A DNA stretch of 64,000 bases from the NCBI GenBank assembly GCA_001599755.1, contig BCHX01000006.1, positions 3,645,336 to 3,709,335 on the forward strand. Reading direction: 5' to 3'. The notes below the pieces were generated by a model. It was not told the origin of the DNA. It did not search any database and saw nothing but the letters and a program-made list of their open reading frames with translations. Both the position numbers and the translations under genes were made by a program. This document shows, one piece after another, positions 43,654-56,357 of this stretch (position 1 is its first letter; every line of letters starts with the position of its first letter). Source of the DNA: Gliomastix tumulicola. Taxonomy: Eukaryota > Ascomycota > Sordariomycetes > Hypocreales > Bionectriaceae.

Positions 43654-45442
43654 ATGGCATCGTATTCAAATACCATCAACAAAGATGCTCGCCCATCAGA
43701 TGAGGAAGCCCAGCCTGCCCACCACCATGTGAACGAGAAGATGGATACCGCCGCTCACGTCGAAGACAACACTGAGGCTAAGGGCAATGGCCTCAGCAGC
43801 CATCTCATCCTGACCCCCGAGGAGCAGAAGAAAGTCATGTCCGTCTTCTACTCTCCGAAATGGCGATGATCTATGCTCACACAGTCCAGTCGAAAGATTG
43901 ACATCCGTCTCCTCCCCATACTCGGCGTCATGTACTCCATCTCCCTCATCGACAGGACGAATCTCGGTCTTGCGCTTGTTGCCGGCCTGCAGGAAGACCT
44001 AGGTCTGCACATCGGGAACAGATACACCGTCATCGTCATGGTGTTCTTCGTCGCGTACATGTACGTCATTTCGTACCTCCAGAGCCGCTCCCTGCTAATA
44101 TCAACCACAGCATCTTCGAGATCCCAAGCGTATGTCCCCGACACAAACACATAACCAAACACATAGCACAACTCCCAACTGACACCCCCCAGAATCTCAT
44201 CCTCCCCCGCGCCGGCCCTGCAAACTGGCTCGCCTTCCTCGGCGTCGGCTTCGGCGCCGTCCTCATCGGCATGGGCTTCACGCAGCACTGGGCCACCATG
44301 GCGCTCTGCCGCGCCCTCCTCGGCGTGCTCGAGGCCGGGTTTCTCCCCGGCTGCACGTACCTCATCACCTGCTGGTACACGCGCTTCGAGGTCGGTAAGC
44401 GGCTGTCGGGGTTCTGGATCCTATCTGTCATCTTGAGCGGGTTCTCGGCCATCTTTGCCTATGTTCTCGCTCTTCTCGAGGGCCACGGCGGTCTCAACGG
44501 CTGGAGCTGTAAGACGCATTTCCCTCCCCGCTTCTCGAAGTCCCATCACTAACTCACTCACTCCCCAACAGGGATCTTCATCATCGAAGGCGCCATCACC
44601 GTGCTCGTCTGCATCTCCGGCTGGTTCATCATCATCGACTTCCCAACCAAAGCCGGCAACTTCCTCTCCCCCGCAGAGCAGCACTTCGTCCTCGACCGCA
44701 TCAACACCGACCGAGGCGACGCCGTCGAAGACGCCATCACCGCCGCCAAGATCATGCACCACCTCCGCGACTGGAAGCTCTACTTCTGGGCCGTCAACCT
44801 CATGGCGTCCACGCTCCCCGGCTACGCGTACTCGTACTTCCTGCCCATCATCCTGCGCAACGGCATGGGCTTCAGCCGCACGAACTCCATGCTGCTCAGC
44901 GCGCCGCCGTATGTGCTGGCAGCCGTCATGGCGCTGTTCTCTGGGTGGCTGGGCGACAGGTTCAGGATTCGAGGGCCTATCATTGCAGCGCATCAGGCCA
45001 TCACAGCCGCGGGGATGCTCATCACCGTGTATGCCGAGTCCAACGCCGTGCGGTTCTTCGGGGCCTTCCTCGGCATCGGCTTCTTGCAGTTCTGCGTCCC
45101 GGGAGTCCTCACCTACCAGGCAAACAACATCACCTCTCACTCCAAGAGAGCAGTCGCATCGGCAACCTGCCTGATCGGCGGCGGCGTCGGCGGGATCATC
45201 GCGAGTGTCGCATTCATGGCTGAGGAAAGCCCGCACTACACGGTAAGCACCTCGAACATCCGAGATAACCTGGCTAGCACTCACACTTTGCATAGACCGG
45301 TGTTTGGGTCACGTTTGGCATGTCCATGACAAGCATCTGCCTCATTCTCATCATGGACCTCTACTTCTGGAGGCTCAACAAAGCAGTCAAGGAAGATCGG
45401 GGTGTAAACGAGGGTATGCCGGGATGGCTCTACACTCTGTAG
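43654..45442 (+). CDS. MFS transporter (Dal5-type anion/cation symporter)
   Basis: Plasma-membrane transporter of the fungal ACS family (allantoate, nicotinate, pantothenate or similar organic anions). Exons 43654-43838, 43890-44060, 44111-44129, 44193-44508, 44572-45242 and 45296-45442 give 502 residues. Seen: KVIRKIDIRLLPILGVMYSI, SLIDRTNLGLA (TM1 signature), IIFEIPSNLILPRAGPANWL, CRALLGVLEAGFLPGCTYLI, CWYTRFEVGKRLSGFW and FSGWLGDRF in the second half, with 12 predicted spans. Exon 3 has only 19 bp and encodes IFEIPS, which is strongly conserved. Substrate unknown. Divergent from a bZIP gene that might regulate it. Confidence 0.9.
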
Positions 45443-45648
45443 CCAGAATAGCAATGGTCAGTAGCGTGCAGATGGGAGTGCTTGGGCCAACAGTCAAAGT
45501 CTTCTTTGTATTGACAGATATCGTAGAAGGTAAATTAGCCAAATAGCCACAGATCATATGTCCTAGCGCTCATGTGCATTGGCGTCTTGCGCTGCGCTGC
45601 TTTTCGTCGTCAAGTATATGTACAAAAGCGATCCCTTGGGAAGGGCCG

Positions 45649-48600
45649 TCATAGGGGATGCTCGTGTTGCTCGGTTGAAAAATGCGGCGGGCCGTGGGGG
45701 TCGAACATAACCAATGGCCACTGCGTCGTCATATCGTGCGGCGTCGACTGGCCGTTCTCCATGACCCCGATAGGCGTTCTAGGCACAGGCGGTGCTCCCG
45801 CTGTAGCTGCACTGCCGAGTGTGAGGAGAGCCCCGGCGCCGTAACGATCTTGGCTGTCTGCAATCGCTGCCGTCCACTCCTGCCACGCGTTCACGCCAGA
45901 CCGCTGCCACATCAACTGCTCTGCCGGATCAACCTGGTGCGTCGCGTGGGAAGCAAAGGACATGAGCGGATTAGGCTGGACATCGTGCCCTGATCCAGGC
46001 AGCGCTGTTGTTGGCTCCTGGCTCTGGTTCGTGTAGTAGATGCCAGTCTCTGATCCGTAGGTTGGAGGACCGGCATTGTTCTGGTGCTGGCCGCTATACG
46101 GGAGAGTTGTATACGAGTCATGTCCATTCAGGCCATGACTGCCGTAGTATGGTCCGTCATGATGGTGCTGCTGGGGCATCGCTTGGGCGGGAGAGTGGCC
46201 CTGAGGCTCCGGGATAGGATGGAGAGTCGATGTCTGCGAGGGCAGTTCCACCATCGCTGGCGGGGGTTCTAGGGTGTTGTTGTTGTTCGCTGGGCGGTCG
46301 GCCAGGGGTTCCTTCTTGACTGCTGTCGGAGGCGGCGCCGAGACCTGAGCCGGGGCATCATTGGAGGCAGGGGTTGGAGGTGCAGTCTGGGTCTGGTTCT
46401 TCGGCATATCGTTTTCTATCCAATGCAGAGTCCGAACGATGACTCCGTTGATGGCGTCTCGAATTCCTGGGCCAGCACCTATTGCTTCGTTAGTTCAGAT
46501 CCTCATGAGCGGAGCGAACAGGGAATGAGAGTGCCCAGAGGCAGCCATATCAGGCATCACGCACCCATCATCCGACTAAGCTCCTTCAAGACCACCAACC
46601 AGTCGTCCATGTCTTTCCGCAGCGAGACCAGCTGCTCCGGGGTCATTTCGAATCGCCTCTCCCAGCCGGCGACAAGCATGGAGAAGAGAGACATGGCATA
46701 GATGGACATCTGGGTCCACGTCGTGTCCAGGGACTTGTGCTCGATAATCTTCTGCACCGTCTTCAACAACTCCCGGGCGTTCGCTTCGCAAATCTTGGAG
46801 TTCTCGACCATCATTCGCTTGTCCGATATTGGGTTCACCGAGTTGTGTCGTAGCCACAAACGCGTCTCCTGCACGTACATCTTGATGTACAGAGCGCCAA
46901 CGTGGTACTCCTGGCTCGCCTTATCTATCTTCACGCATTCGGGCATTTCCTCCTCCAGCTTGTCGAGCTCCGCCTCCAGAGCGTACACGATTCTCTTGTA
47001 GTTGTGTGTATCGCGACGCACGCTGTAGAGATTGGAATACATCTCCATCATGATCGGAACGATCTTGAACGTCGTTCGCCCGACCTCCCACTCACAAGGT
47101 ACATTGACCTTGCTCTTGTCAATGCCATCTTCCAGCAATGCATCGTCGTTATAGGGCTCTGGTACCCCAACATCGAATTCCTCGACAGAGATAGGCATCG
47201 GTCGCCCTCGACGGCCCGTGACGCAAACGACGCCGCCAAGCAGAACCCACCACACCCGCTTCCGCAGTTCAATGTTCCTGTTGGTGCCGCTAGCCGGAAT
47301 CTCCGGAGAGCGGTGGTAGTTGAGTTCAATGGCTCTCTGAAACACCATGTTTGCGACCATCGTTCCACAACCCGGCTTTGGAAACGACCGAGTGTGTGAT
47401 GCGATGAGAGTCAACGCTTGCATGGCAGATAAGTCATCCGATGAGAGCAGTTCGTAGAACTTGCTGAGCGAGAAATGGTAATATTTGTTCGAGAGGTTGT
47501 TCAAGCTGTCGCGCTGCTTGGCGTCTTCCTGGTTCCGGATGCCCCATTGATAGAAGATGGTGGCAAACACCATGTGAACCTGTACAAGCTCTGGTACAGT
47601 CGGCTTAAAACTCGGCTCGTTGTATATCCTGTGCAGCTGAGAAGGATGGGGTGTCAGTGAGCAAATCAGCGAGGAAAGGGCAGAAGAAGACAGCTTACTG
47701 TTCTCATAAAAGTCGGCTTGTGGAGAATGGGTATATAAGCCGCGAGAATGAGAAAGAACCAATTGGTGTAGGTGAAGGCGTCGTCCCGGCCTGGGAGTTC
47801 GTGTTTCATCGGAGGCTGTTTGCCCATGATGGATCGCAGAAAGGCCTGGACAGACTTGTTATATATCGGAGCACTTCCGTCCGAGTCGAGCGGAGGTTCG
47901 TCCAGGTCGGGAGCTTCGAATGACGCAGTGTCAATGGTTGCGCCCATGATCTGCAGCCTCGTGCCGTTGACTATCCCGTACGGCCTGCCATCGAGACCCC
48001 CTCCGAGACTGACAGTCTCAGGGCGGGGCTCGAGATGGGTGCGCGGGAAGTTGGGTAGCAGGAAACGGACGTTATCCGCGTTCTCGGAGTGATGCTTGAC
48101 CGACAACGACCGCACCTGCGTCCAGCTATCGTCGGGCTGGGTCTTGAGGTTGGGCGTTGTGTCGTCGGAAGGTCGAGAACTGTACGGCCTAACCTCGATC
48201 CCCTTGTCCCACAGCATGTGCTCCAAGTCGCGAATGTGCGTGAGCATGCCATTCTTCTCCCGCTCCAGCTGCTGCATGTATCCTCTCCTCTCTGTGCGAC
48301 CAGTGACCCGATCCGTCACATAGCAATCGAGGTTGAGGTTGATGCAGTGGGAGCAGCCCTCCGGCAGAGCGTCGCATCGAATCTTGCGGACCTATAGTAC
48401 AGCCAAGATGTTAGTAGGAGGCTAGCGAGTGAGCGATGGATTGGAGCTGCATCATGAATATGACCCCTGTAGATCGGTGGCACATATCAGACAGCTCAGT
48501 GTGACCCTACCTTACAACGGTCGCATGCCTGCCCCGTCCGCGTGTACGACTGCAGTCGGTTCTTGACAACACTGGAGAAGTCGTCCCCGCCGCGGTCGAG

Positions 48601-49800
48601 CCGTGGGAGCTTCGCCTTGCCCCCTGGGCCTACGCGCGAGTGAGGTATGCTGCCGTCTTCGGATATGATATCTACGGCAGGCCGCTTGACGTTCGGAGTC
48701 GAGGACGCCGAGGACGAGGATGTGCCGCCATCGGGGGCGAGTGGGCGGCCACCAGGCATAGGGATGACAGTGTCTGGCCGCGACTGCGGCTCCCACTTCC
48801 TGGAGCCAGCAGCTGGCGCTGGTTGCGGTGGTCTTGACGTCAGTGTTCGGGGCGACGGAGGCAGCGACTTGGTCGTCAGCAGAGTGCTGTCTGTGGCCGG
48901 CGCGACTGCGGTCGAGGAGGCAGGAGGACGAATATCAGTCGGTTGCGGTACAGATGCGAAGTCGGCGAGGGTGTTGAGCGTCGTCGATACGGCACCACCA
49001 CCTGCGATTAGGGATTGGTCGCCAATGGCAGGCTGAGTTGTCGCGCCAACACCTGCGGCAGGCCAGAACTGGCCGAGGGCAGACTGTGCAATCGTCGCGA
49101 AGTCGGAGGCCGAGGACGGACAGTTCGCCGTGGGCACTGAGGGAGGAGGAGGAGGAGGAGTCGCTGGTACTGTCGTAGTCGCTGTCGCAGGGGCAATTGT
49201 CGGCTCGGCGGTCGCAATTGCAAAGGACAGGCTCGCATTAGCGACGCTCGTCGCACTGGCACTCGTCGGATCGAGCTGGAGAGAAGATGAGCTCGGTCGG
49301 GAGGGTTGGAGGTGGCAGTCGGCTTGACTTGGCGGGCGAATCCCGGGGTCAAAAACCGCAGCCGCAGAGACAGCGCAAGTACCGCTACCACGTCTCCGGT
49401 GCGGCACGTGGACGAGACTAGGAACAGGAACCACGGTGGGCGAGGACGGCGTAGATCTAGTGGTGGCACTGCCGCGAGACGCCCATCCTGGCAGGCCTGC
49501 GCAGGACGGTGGTGGGACGCAGGACGGCAACGGACGCGGCAGTAGGGCCGATGGAGTCGGCGCTGGAGGGCAGTGATTGCCCGGAGGGATGGCAGCCGCG
49601 GTTACTGGGGTGAGGGCGAGCGAGGGCAGCGAGGAGAGCGAGGAGGAGGACGGTCCATCAGCAGGAGAAGAGGAGCTGCTGGTTTTGGAGAGGCCAGAGA
49701 AGCCAGAGAAGTGAGAGAAGGCATCATCCTGTGGCTCTTTCCTCCGTTCGCTGCCCGCCTGGTCGCGCCTTCCCTCGCCGTTGCCGTGCCTTCCTGGCAT
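45649..49800 (-). CDS. Zn2Cys6 fungal transcription factor
   Basis: Exons on the minus strand: 48511-49800, 47699-48391, 46565-47636 and 45649-46478, giving 1294 residues. Seen: a long Ser/Thr/Pro-rich N terminus (about 1-415), then the binuclear zinc cluster C-x2-C-x6-C-x6-C-x2-C-x6-C (about 426-452), split by an intron directly after ACDRCK. A coiled segment follows (MQQLEREKNGMLTHIRDLEH). A fungal-specific regulator domain occupies about 590-1000 (KPTFMRTLHRIYNEPSFKP, RVWWVLLGGVVCVTGRRGRP). A Gln/Pro/His-rich C terminus probably activates. It is larger than most of the class because of the N-terminal extension. Regulated pathway unknown; with CAZyme genes in the region a role in carbon use is conceivable, but nothing shows it. 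Confidence 0.88.
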
Positions 49801-52193
49801 CGGAATTCAAGGCTCTCGCTGTCGCTTACCTGATTGGGCAAGGCCTCCCAGTTTTTGGACAGTTCTGGGACTCGTGGGTGGGGTGGGCAAATAAACAGAT
49901 GCGCCTAAAGTCTTAGGGCGAGGCCTAGCACACTCCCCTCAACCTTGACACCCTGACCTGGACCCTCTAGAGCGTCGTCGTAGGCTGGTCGTGGGCTGCT
50001 CGTAGGCTCGTACGAGAGCTTGATAGCGTGGCGTGCGTGGCTGGCGCGGCGATGAGACAGTGGGAGCCTGCAGCGAGTGCCGAGCCACTTGTAAGGTACT
50101 CGTTCTCGTGCAGTGTCACTGCTGTCAGAACTTGTCACCCCCTGGATCGAGCACTGCCCAGCCCGTGTCCATGGGTAAGTACTTAGGTAGGTTGGTAGGT
50201 TTGCGTTCACCTGGATGCGCGTCGTATTAGCGAGGAGATGGCTGCGTCGAGGCATTGCAATGTGCTGTGGCCAGTGTCCGTGGGAGAAGGTTGGTCCAGA
50301 CCGTCCAGACCGCATCAAGACAGAAGTGTGAGGAGACGAGACAGACGAGACGAGACGAGACAAGTGGCTCCCATCAGCAGCGAGATCCAGCCGAGTGAAG
50401 CCATCCATGCCAGAGTGCGTGTTGGTTGGTTGGTGGTCGTCCAATTGTCTGTGCTGGCTCTCGAGCCAATCTCACTCAGCGCTCGTGGTGTTTCCAGCGG
50501 GCGTCTGTGGGAGCCGTTATGGACCCTGCGTCCAGCCCTGCTCGACCCCATGTGCATGCCAGTGCATGGCTGCATGCCTGTGCTTGCCGGACACGCCGCC
50601 ATATTGCGATGAGCAACGGTCAGGGTGGGTGGTGCTTGGCCGTCCGTTGCGCTGCGCTGCGCTGGACCACAGGGCTGGATCAAGCGCAGCGGTGGCCAGT
50701 CTCGGAGGAGGCCAGACTTACCCGGCCGGCTGGTGGGATGCAGGTGTTCTTCTCGCCTGCAGCCAAGGGCTCCAAATGTCCAAGAGGCCGCCATCGCAGT
50801 GGGTCATTCCCGTCGAAGGGGGGTGGATAATAATGCAAGCATGTTGTATCCCGAAAGCGAGGACTGGACTGGTGAGGAGTTGATGCTTAGAGAGCAAACC
50901 CCCAATGACTTACCGACTGGGATGTGAGTGAGGCCAAGTGATGGGACCTGTCTAGCTAATAAATGATACGTGGATTGACGTGGCTGTCAACATCTCCATC
51001 GTTAAACGGCTGCGGCAGGTACCTCACTCAGGTGTAACCAGGGGACGGTTTGTATCTCCATGCTCGTTATTTATATACAACTACAAAGTATCTCAGCCAT
51101 GGATGAACTCTGCCCTGACCATCATGTGAGATTGGAAGGCTTTCGCGTCTTATTTCATTGAGCAGTCCGGCCAGACTCTGAGATTCATACTTATACACAC
51201 TTGGGATGTTGAGGAACCTTGGGCGCTGGGATGGCGGCTCGAGAAGCTCTACCTGATGCATCAAGGGACGGGCTCTTGTAAGCATATTAATTACTCCAAC
51301 ACCGGCACTCCTCCCGCGCGGGAGCTTGGAACCTTGATCGTCCCGCGAGGCTGTGTGTCGGGATTATGCAACAGTCCGCGATGCTCTGCTGCTTACCTTA
51401 AGTACGGAGTATTGCATGATGATGCTGGGATCTGTTGTGTTCTAGACTTGCCCAGTGCCAGGCTCCGCGCCGCTTCGAGTCTATCATCCGCTGGTGTGAT
51501 GGCACAATGGACAGGGTGCAAGCTGGAATACGACCAGCCGACCCTAAAGCTGAACATGCACCGCCGCTATGTGAAGCTCCCGAGGATGCCGAAGGAGTCC
51601 CGCCGTCGTTAGCCGTTTGGATCTGGCTGACACTGAGGCCGCCAGCTGAGAATAGCGCCAACGCCATGTTGCACAGGCAGTCTGATGGAATTGGAGGGCT
51701 GCCTAGTTGACAGAATGAAGTGCGGCATCACGAAGAAGGGAACGTCCACGCTATGCATAGAGTGGCATGCTCGAGCCTCATTCGAGATCAGGGATGAATT
51801 TTTCAGGCATATTTTTTGCGAGCTCTTCCATGCTGACCCTTGTGGCTTCATCGTTCGCTGAGGCGTTAGAGCTTGGTAGTTTAAAGCATCCATGGCGACG
51901 AGTGGTGCTATTTGTGTCAGTCAAGCCTGGCGGAGTCACAGTGCGTAGACTTCCAGCTTGCCTACCGAAACAGTGCCAATCTTTCTTTATCCAGGCAGTT
52001 TCAGCGCTCTCACACGGTGCGGATTCGTTACCCCTCCATCCATCATCGTCACTGAAACTTCAGTCGATATCAAAAACCATCACCAAACTCAGCACTCATT
52101 GAACCGCCCAGACAAAAGCACCATAAAGCATCGGCTGTCCTCTCAGCAACCCAGACCGGACCGACGAGCCGCCTATTTTTCTTACAGCCCACC
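49801..52193. other. long intergenic region
   Basis: About 2.4 kb between two divergent genes (Zn2Cys6 regulator and Cgi121). It probably holds a long regulator promoter and 5' leader. A short GACGA-type repeat lies at about 50333-50364. No coding gene, RNA gene or transposon was recognised. Confidence 0.5.
50333..50364. repeat. GACGA-type short tandem repeat
   Basis: Several adjoining GACGA/GACA units. A simple-sequence tract upstream of the Zn2Cys6 gene. Confidence 0.7.
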
Positions 52194-52903
52194 ATGTCTC
52201 TCGAGAAAGTTGTTCTAGAACATCTCCCCGAGTCATACGCCGTCTACATCGCCTTCTACCGTGACGTGCAAAATGCCGCCTTCCTACACAGCCAGCTCCT
52301 CGCGCGCAATGGCGAATTCGAGTACGGCCTAATCGACGCCTCTGTAGTATGGCTCCCGGTGATCTTTCCCGAGTGTTAATGCTCTAGGGTACGCATGAGC
52401 TAATGAGTGAGTCTGAACCTCGCAGGTATTCTCCAGACAGCAGCTGCTCTCTGCCGTCTTCAAGGCCGTCACAAATTCCGTCAGTGGCGCTCTCAAGACG
52501 CCGAATGTGCACTCTGAGATCGTCATGTCCCTGAGCATCTCAAATAATGTGAGCTCGCTCCTCCAGTGCCTTCCAGGGCTGCCCCTGACCTCGTCTCCAG
52601 ATCGCAGATGCCTATCGCCGGTACGGCATCTCAACATCGACCAAGAACCTCATCGTCGTCAAGGTGGTCAAAGGCGATGCTCTGTCCGAGGCCGATATCC
52701 AAGCCCATCTAGACACGCACTTCCAGGGCGAGCGCCTCCCCGTGACGGACGACAACATCGCCGCCGCCACAGACATGTCCAAGGTGTCCAAATACTACAA
52801 GCTCAACGGTCTGAGCTGGCTAGACGGCATCAAGGACCCTGCGGCCAGGCGCAAGGAGACAGAGATGCTCATCATGGGAAGCATGGCTCTCCGCGGAGTG
52901 TAG
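52194..52903 (+). CDS. cgi121: EKC/KEOPS complex subunit Cgi121
   Basis: Subunit of the KEOPS complex that makes the t6A modification of tRNAs reading ANN codons; it binds the tRNA end and the Bud32 kinase, and in yeast also affects telomeres. Exons 52194-52343, 52426-52548 and 52601-52903 give 191 residues. Seen: LEHLPESYAVYIAFYRDVQN, EFEYGLIDAS, a segment TPNVHSEIVMSLSISNNIAD spanning an intron, YRRYGISTSTKNLIVVKVVK and a C-terminal helical region. Length is right for the family. Start ATG follows a clean leader. It converges on the proline dehydrogenase gene (266 bp between stops). Confidence 0.93.
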
Positions 52904-53168
52904 CCCTATCACGACATCACCCAGTCCCGGTGGCAGAGAGTATATCTAGACCAAGTCTTCATTAAGTCGTCTAGTCTTGTCTAGCTATAGAAGGTTCGTG
53001 AGAAATCACCCTTCCTTTACGACTCTTTCCTTCTAGACTCTTGAGTCTCCCTTTCCCAAACAAACCAAAATCGCATCATCAACGCCAGTCGCAGTGGCTA
53101 ACCAGCTCCAGCAGAATGAAAAAGAAAAAAAAAGGAAAGGAAATTCGTGAACATGAAAATGGTCTCCC

Positions 53169-54897
53169 TCAACCTTGGGCAGCCAGACCGACGGCAACCT
53201 TAACCCTGCGCTTCAGCTCAGCCCACATGGCGTCCCGGCCGCTCCGCGTCCTCTGCACGGCGTCCTTGTTCTCGTGCGCGCGGCGGAGCAGGTACTTCAT
53301 GCACTCGCCCGTCGAGCCCCAGACGAGGTACTTGAAGGCCGGGAGCGCCGTCGCAGCGGCCGTGGCGCTCTTCGCGGCGGCGCGGGACTGGTTGCCCGCC
53401 TCGACGAGCTCGCAGCTGACTTCGTCGGCCATGCCCTGCAGCTGGGCGAAGGCGATGGGCGACTTGGCGGCGCCGGCGTCGCAGATGGCGCGGGCGCGTC
53501 TGACCGAGTCGGCGTTGTGCGTCGCCAGGACGATGGATGCGGGCGGGAACTCGCCCTCGCCCGTGACGGTGGCGTTCCACTGCCTCGCCAGCACGCCCGC
53601 GGCGATGGCATTGAAGCAGTCGTCCGTGTCCTCCTTCGAGTCGTGCAGGCGGTGGCGCGGGTCGGAGCCCAGGTACGCGCCGCGCACGAGCTTGACGCCC
53701 AGCGAGAAGCCCTCCTTCTGCGCGAGCGCGAGGTGCGACGAGATCACCTCGGGCATGCACTTCTTGTAGGCCTGGTACGTGCCGAAGATGACCGGGCTGC
53801 CGGGGCCCTTGTTGTACTTGCGGGCGTACGTCATGGTCCAGTCGTCGATGCCGTCCTGGAGCGCGTCCTGCTCGGCGTCGAAGAGCAGCCGGATGCCGCG
53901 CTGCTGGGCGAGCTGGCAGATGGAGTCGATGGACTCGGCCAGGAACGGCGAGCAGGGAAGACGGTTTCTCAGCTGGTGAAGAGCCAGACGGCCGGCTCCA
54001 GTGAATCTTAACAGAAAACTTCTTGTCAGCATGCCTGCAATCGTTCCCCAATTTGTGTCAGAATGTAGGTGGAACTTACTTGAGACCGACGTAGTCTCCC
54101 TGGGTGGCCAGCCGCACCGTCTCCATGGTGCCCTCGGCCCACGGCGCAATCTCAGTGCGCACAACCTCCTCCGTCTCCTGGCCCTCGGCTCCAGGCGCCG
54201 CCGCCGCCAGCTGCTCCTTGCTGAGCACGACCTCCTTCGCGTACGCGAGGATGACGCCCGTGAACCCGATACCCCGCAGGTTCTGGATCGTGCGCTGCAC
54301 CTCGAGCGCGTTCTCGCCGGCGCAGAACTGCGCGTAGAAGGTGCGCTTCAGGAACCAGCGCAGCACGGGGTTCCGGTCCGGGCTGAGGACCGGGTTGGAC
54401 GTGTGCGCGAGGGCAGCCATGATGCGCAGCGACGGCGGCAGCAGGACGGGCGACGACGAGACGGTGTTGGTTGCCAGAGAGCGCAGGATCATGCTGAGCG
54501 GGAGGACAGAGAGCGGACCGGCGCGGACGGCCTCGGCGGCGAAGGGCGGAGGCATGGCTTGCGGGTGCTCTGGTGCGAGGGTGGACGGGCGGCGCTCAGA
54601 GGACGAGATGTGCCTGCTGCGCGGGGGGGCAAACAACGACGTGTTTGTCTTTGTCACGGCCATGATGGGGGAGTGGTGGTGGTGGTGGTGGTGAATCAGG
54701 GCCAGCGAGGGCACACCGCCCGGCTGCTTGACCGCCCTCATGATGATGGCGGTCGAGGCCAGCCGTGCGCGGCCGGTGCTACCTCTGTGTGCGGTGCATG
54801 ACGGGCTGAAGGCACTGGCAGCAGTGCTGACAGCGCCGTGTCGTGTAGAACGATACGCAGGAAGAGAGAGGCTCTTCCCGACGGTCACTGGGATCAT
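53169..54897 (-). CDS. put1: proline dehydrogenase (PUT1)
   Basis: Mitochondrial FAD enzyme oxidising proline to pyrroline-5-carboxylate, first step of proline catabolism. Exons on the minus strand: 54080-54897 and 53169-54006 (73-bp intron), 551 residues. Seen: a long basic, Ser-rich N terminus suited to a mitochondrial presequence, with a run of seven His (about 69-75). Then LRRWFLKRTFYAQFCAGE-like VLRWFLKRTFYAQFCAGE, GIRLLFDAEQDALQDGIDDW, FGTYQAYKK, LGVKLVRGAYLGSDPR (the K-x-V-R-G-A-Y motif), LATHNADSV and YLLRRAHENKDAV at the end, matching the family barrel. The start is uncertain: ATGs at 54897, 54741 and 54664 are all possible. A TG microsatellite lies just upstream. Confidence 0.92.
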
Positions 54898-56357
54898 TTC
54901 ACTCTATGTGTGTGTGTGTGTGTGTGTGTGTGGTGGGCAGACGCTGGCTGTGAGGGGGTGTCTGGAAGGATGTTGGGAGAAAAGTGTGTGGTGGTTGAGG
55001 GGGGGACAGTCGACGGTCAGCAGCCAGGCAGATAACACACGGTGATATCAGGAGTGGTTGGGACGGAGTCAGACGCAGATAATGGTGGCGCGACTGATAT
55101 CAGGTACGAAAGTTTGTTTGATAAGAACAAAGAGATGGTCTGAGGAGGGAAGAACGAGGAGGTTGGAGGGCCCAAGGGTTACTTCTATTAGTACTTGGTC
55201 ATTATTAAATCATTACGATGGTTGCGAGAGAAATGGAGGGGTCTAGCTTATGTGTCGACCGGCCCGGGCATGAGAGTGTGTGAGAGAGAGCGAGCTCACT
55301 ATCAGAGACATCGTGGCGTCTCCGGTCGCCGGCTGGGGCGGCGTTATCTCTGGCCACACAAGCTTCCATCCCCGACAGTCTAGGCAATCAAGGATGGAAC
55401 CCGTCTTCCTGTTCAGGCAATGGAGAGTCAAGGCCAGCAGCTGTCGGGGCACAGCAGACACCTCTCCCGGGCTCGGGCAGCCCCCTGCCAGCTGCTGGCG
55501 CATCCCACACAATGCATCTGCCTTCCCACCAGCGCTAGACCTCTGGGTGGAGGTCCCACCCAGATCCGCGTCAGGCCGTCCGGCCTACTGCCAGGGCGAG
55601 GGAATGTGGGTGAGACGAGGCATGGTGCGTGAGTTGTCGCCCTCGGGGAAAGGGTGAGGAGCCGCTCTCAGAAGGCCTCAGCGCTGCTGGGTCCCTTATC
55701 AGGGCGTCACGTGGAGCCCCCACACCAATTCCAAGCCGAAAGTAGCCGTATCCGGCACCGGACGTTAGACGCCTAGACGCCCCCTTCGCCCCTCCGTTTG
55801 GCTCCCATTGGCGAATGGAAGGAATTCGATTGCGAAATAGAAATCGGGACAAGGCCAAATCTGGAACGATCCCTGATTCACGTTTGTCACCATGGTCGGC
55901 TGATCTGATTCGTTTTTCTGGTCTTGCATCAAAGCTGACGGCAGCGCTCCGGTGTAACGGCCATGTTATCATCATCGTCTTGGCCTTGTCTCCGATCGGC
56001 TGGCTGTGTCTGCTGATCTGCTGATAGCACGAGTGCTGGTGTCCAAGTTTCGAGGACCTTCCCCTCCGATAGCGGGTCGGCCTTATCATGGTTATCTCTT
56101 CGGTGTGATGGTCGCCAACCCAGTTTCAGGGATGCAATGATAGATAAAAATGTCGATCATCTAGCTTGCGTAGGCATGCGAACACGACTTATCGTGATGA
56201 CTTGGTCGCTTGGTGCAAGGTCCGGCCTGCACTCTTCCCCAGCTCTGCCAGGAGGGCTTGACCGCGTTTGGTAGCTCAGCCCCCAAGGTCATGTGCCTCC
56301 TTCCGGAAATGCCGACTCGTTATGCACTTTATTGGAGGGGCTGGTCGAGTCTGGCCT
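54898..56357. other. intergenic region
   Basis: About 1.5 kb between two minus-strand genes, including the PUT1 promoter and a (TG)13 tract. No gene recognised. Confidence 0.5.
54907..54932. repeat. (TG)13 microsatellite
   Basis: Thirteen TG units about 10-35 bp upstream of the first possible PUT1 start codon, so probably in its 5' UTR or core promoter. Length is likely to vary between strains. Confidence 0.92.

Noticed and set aside
44421..45293. 290-codon open frame on the minus strand
   Set aside because: Antisense to MFS exons that match the family exactly.
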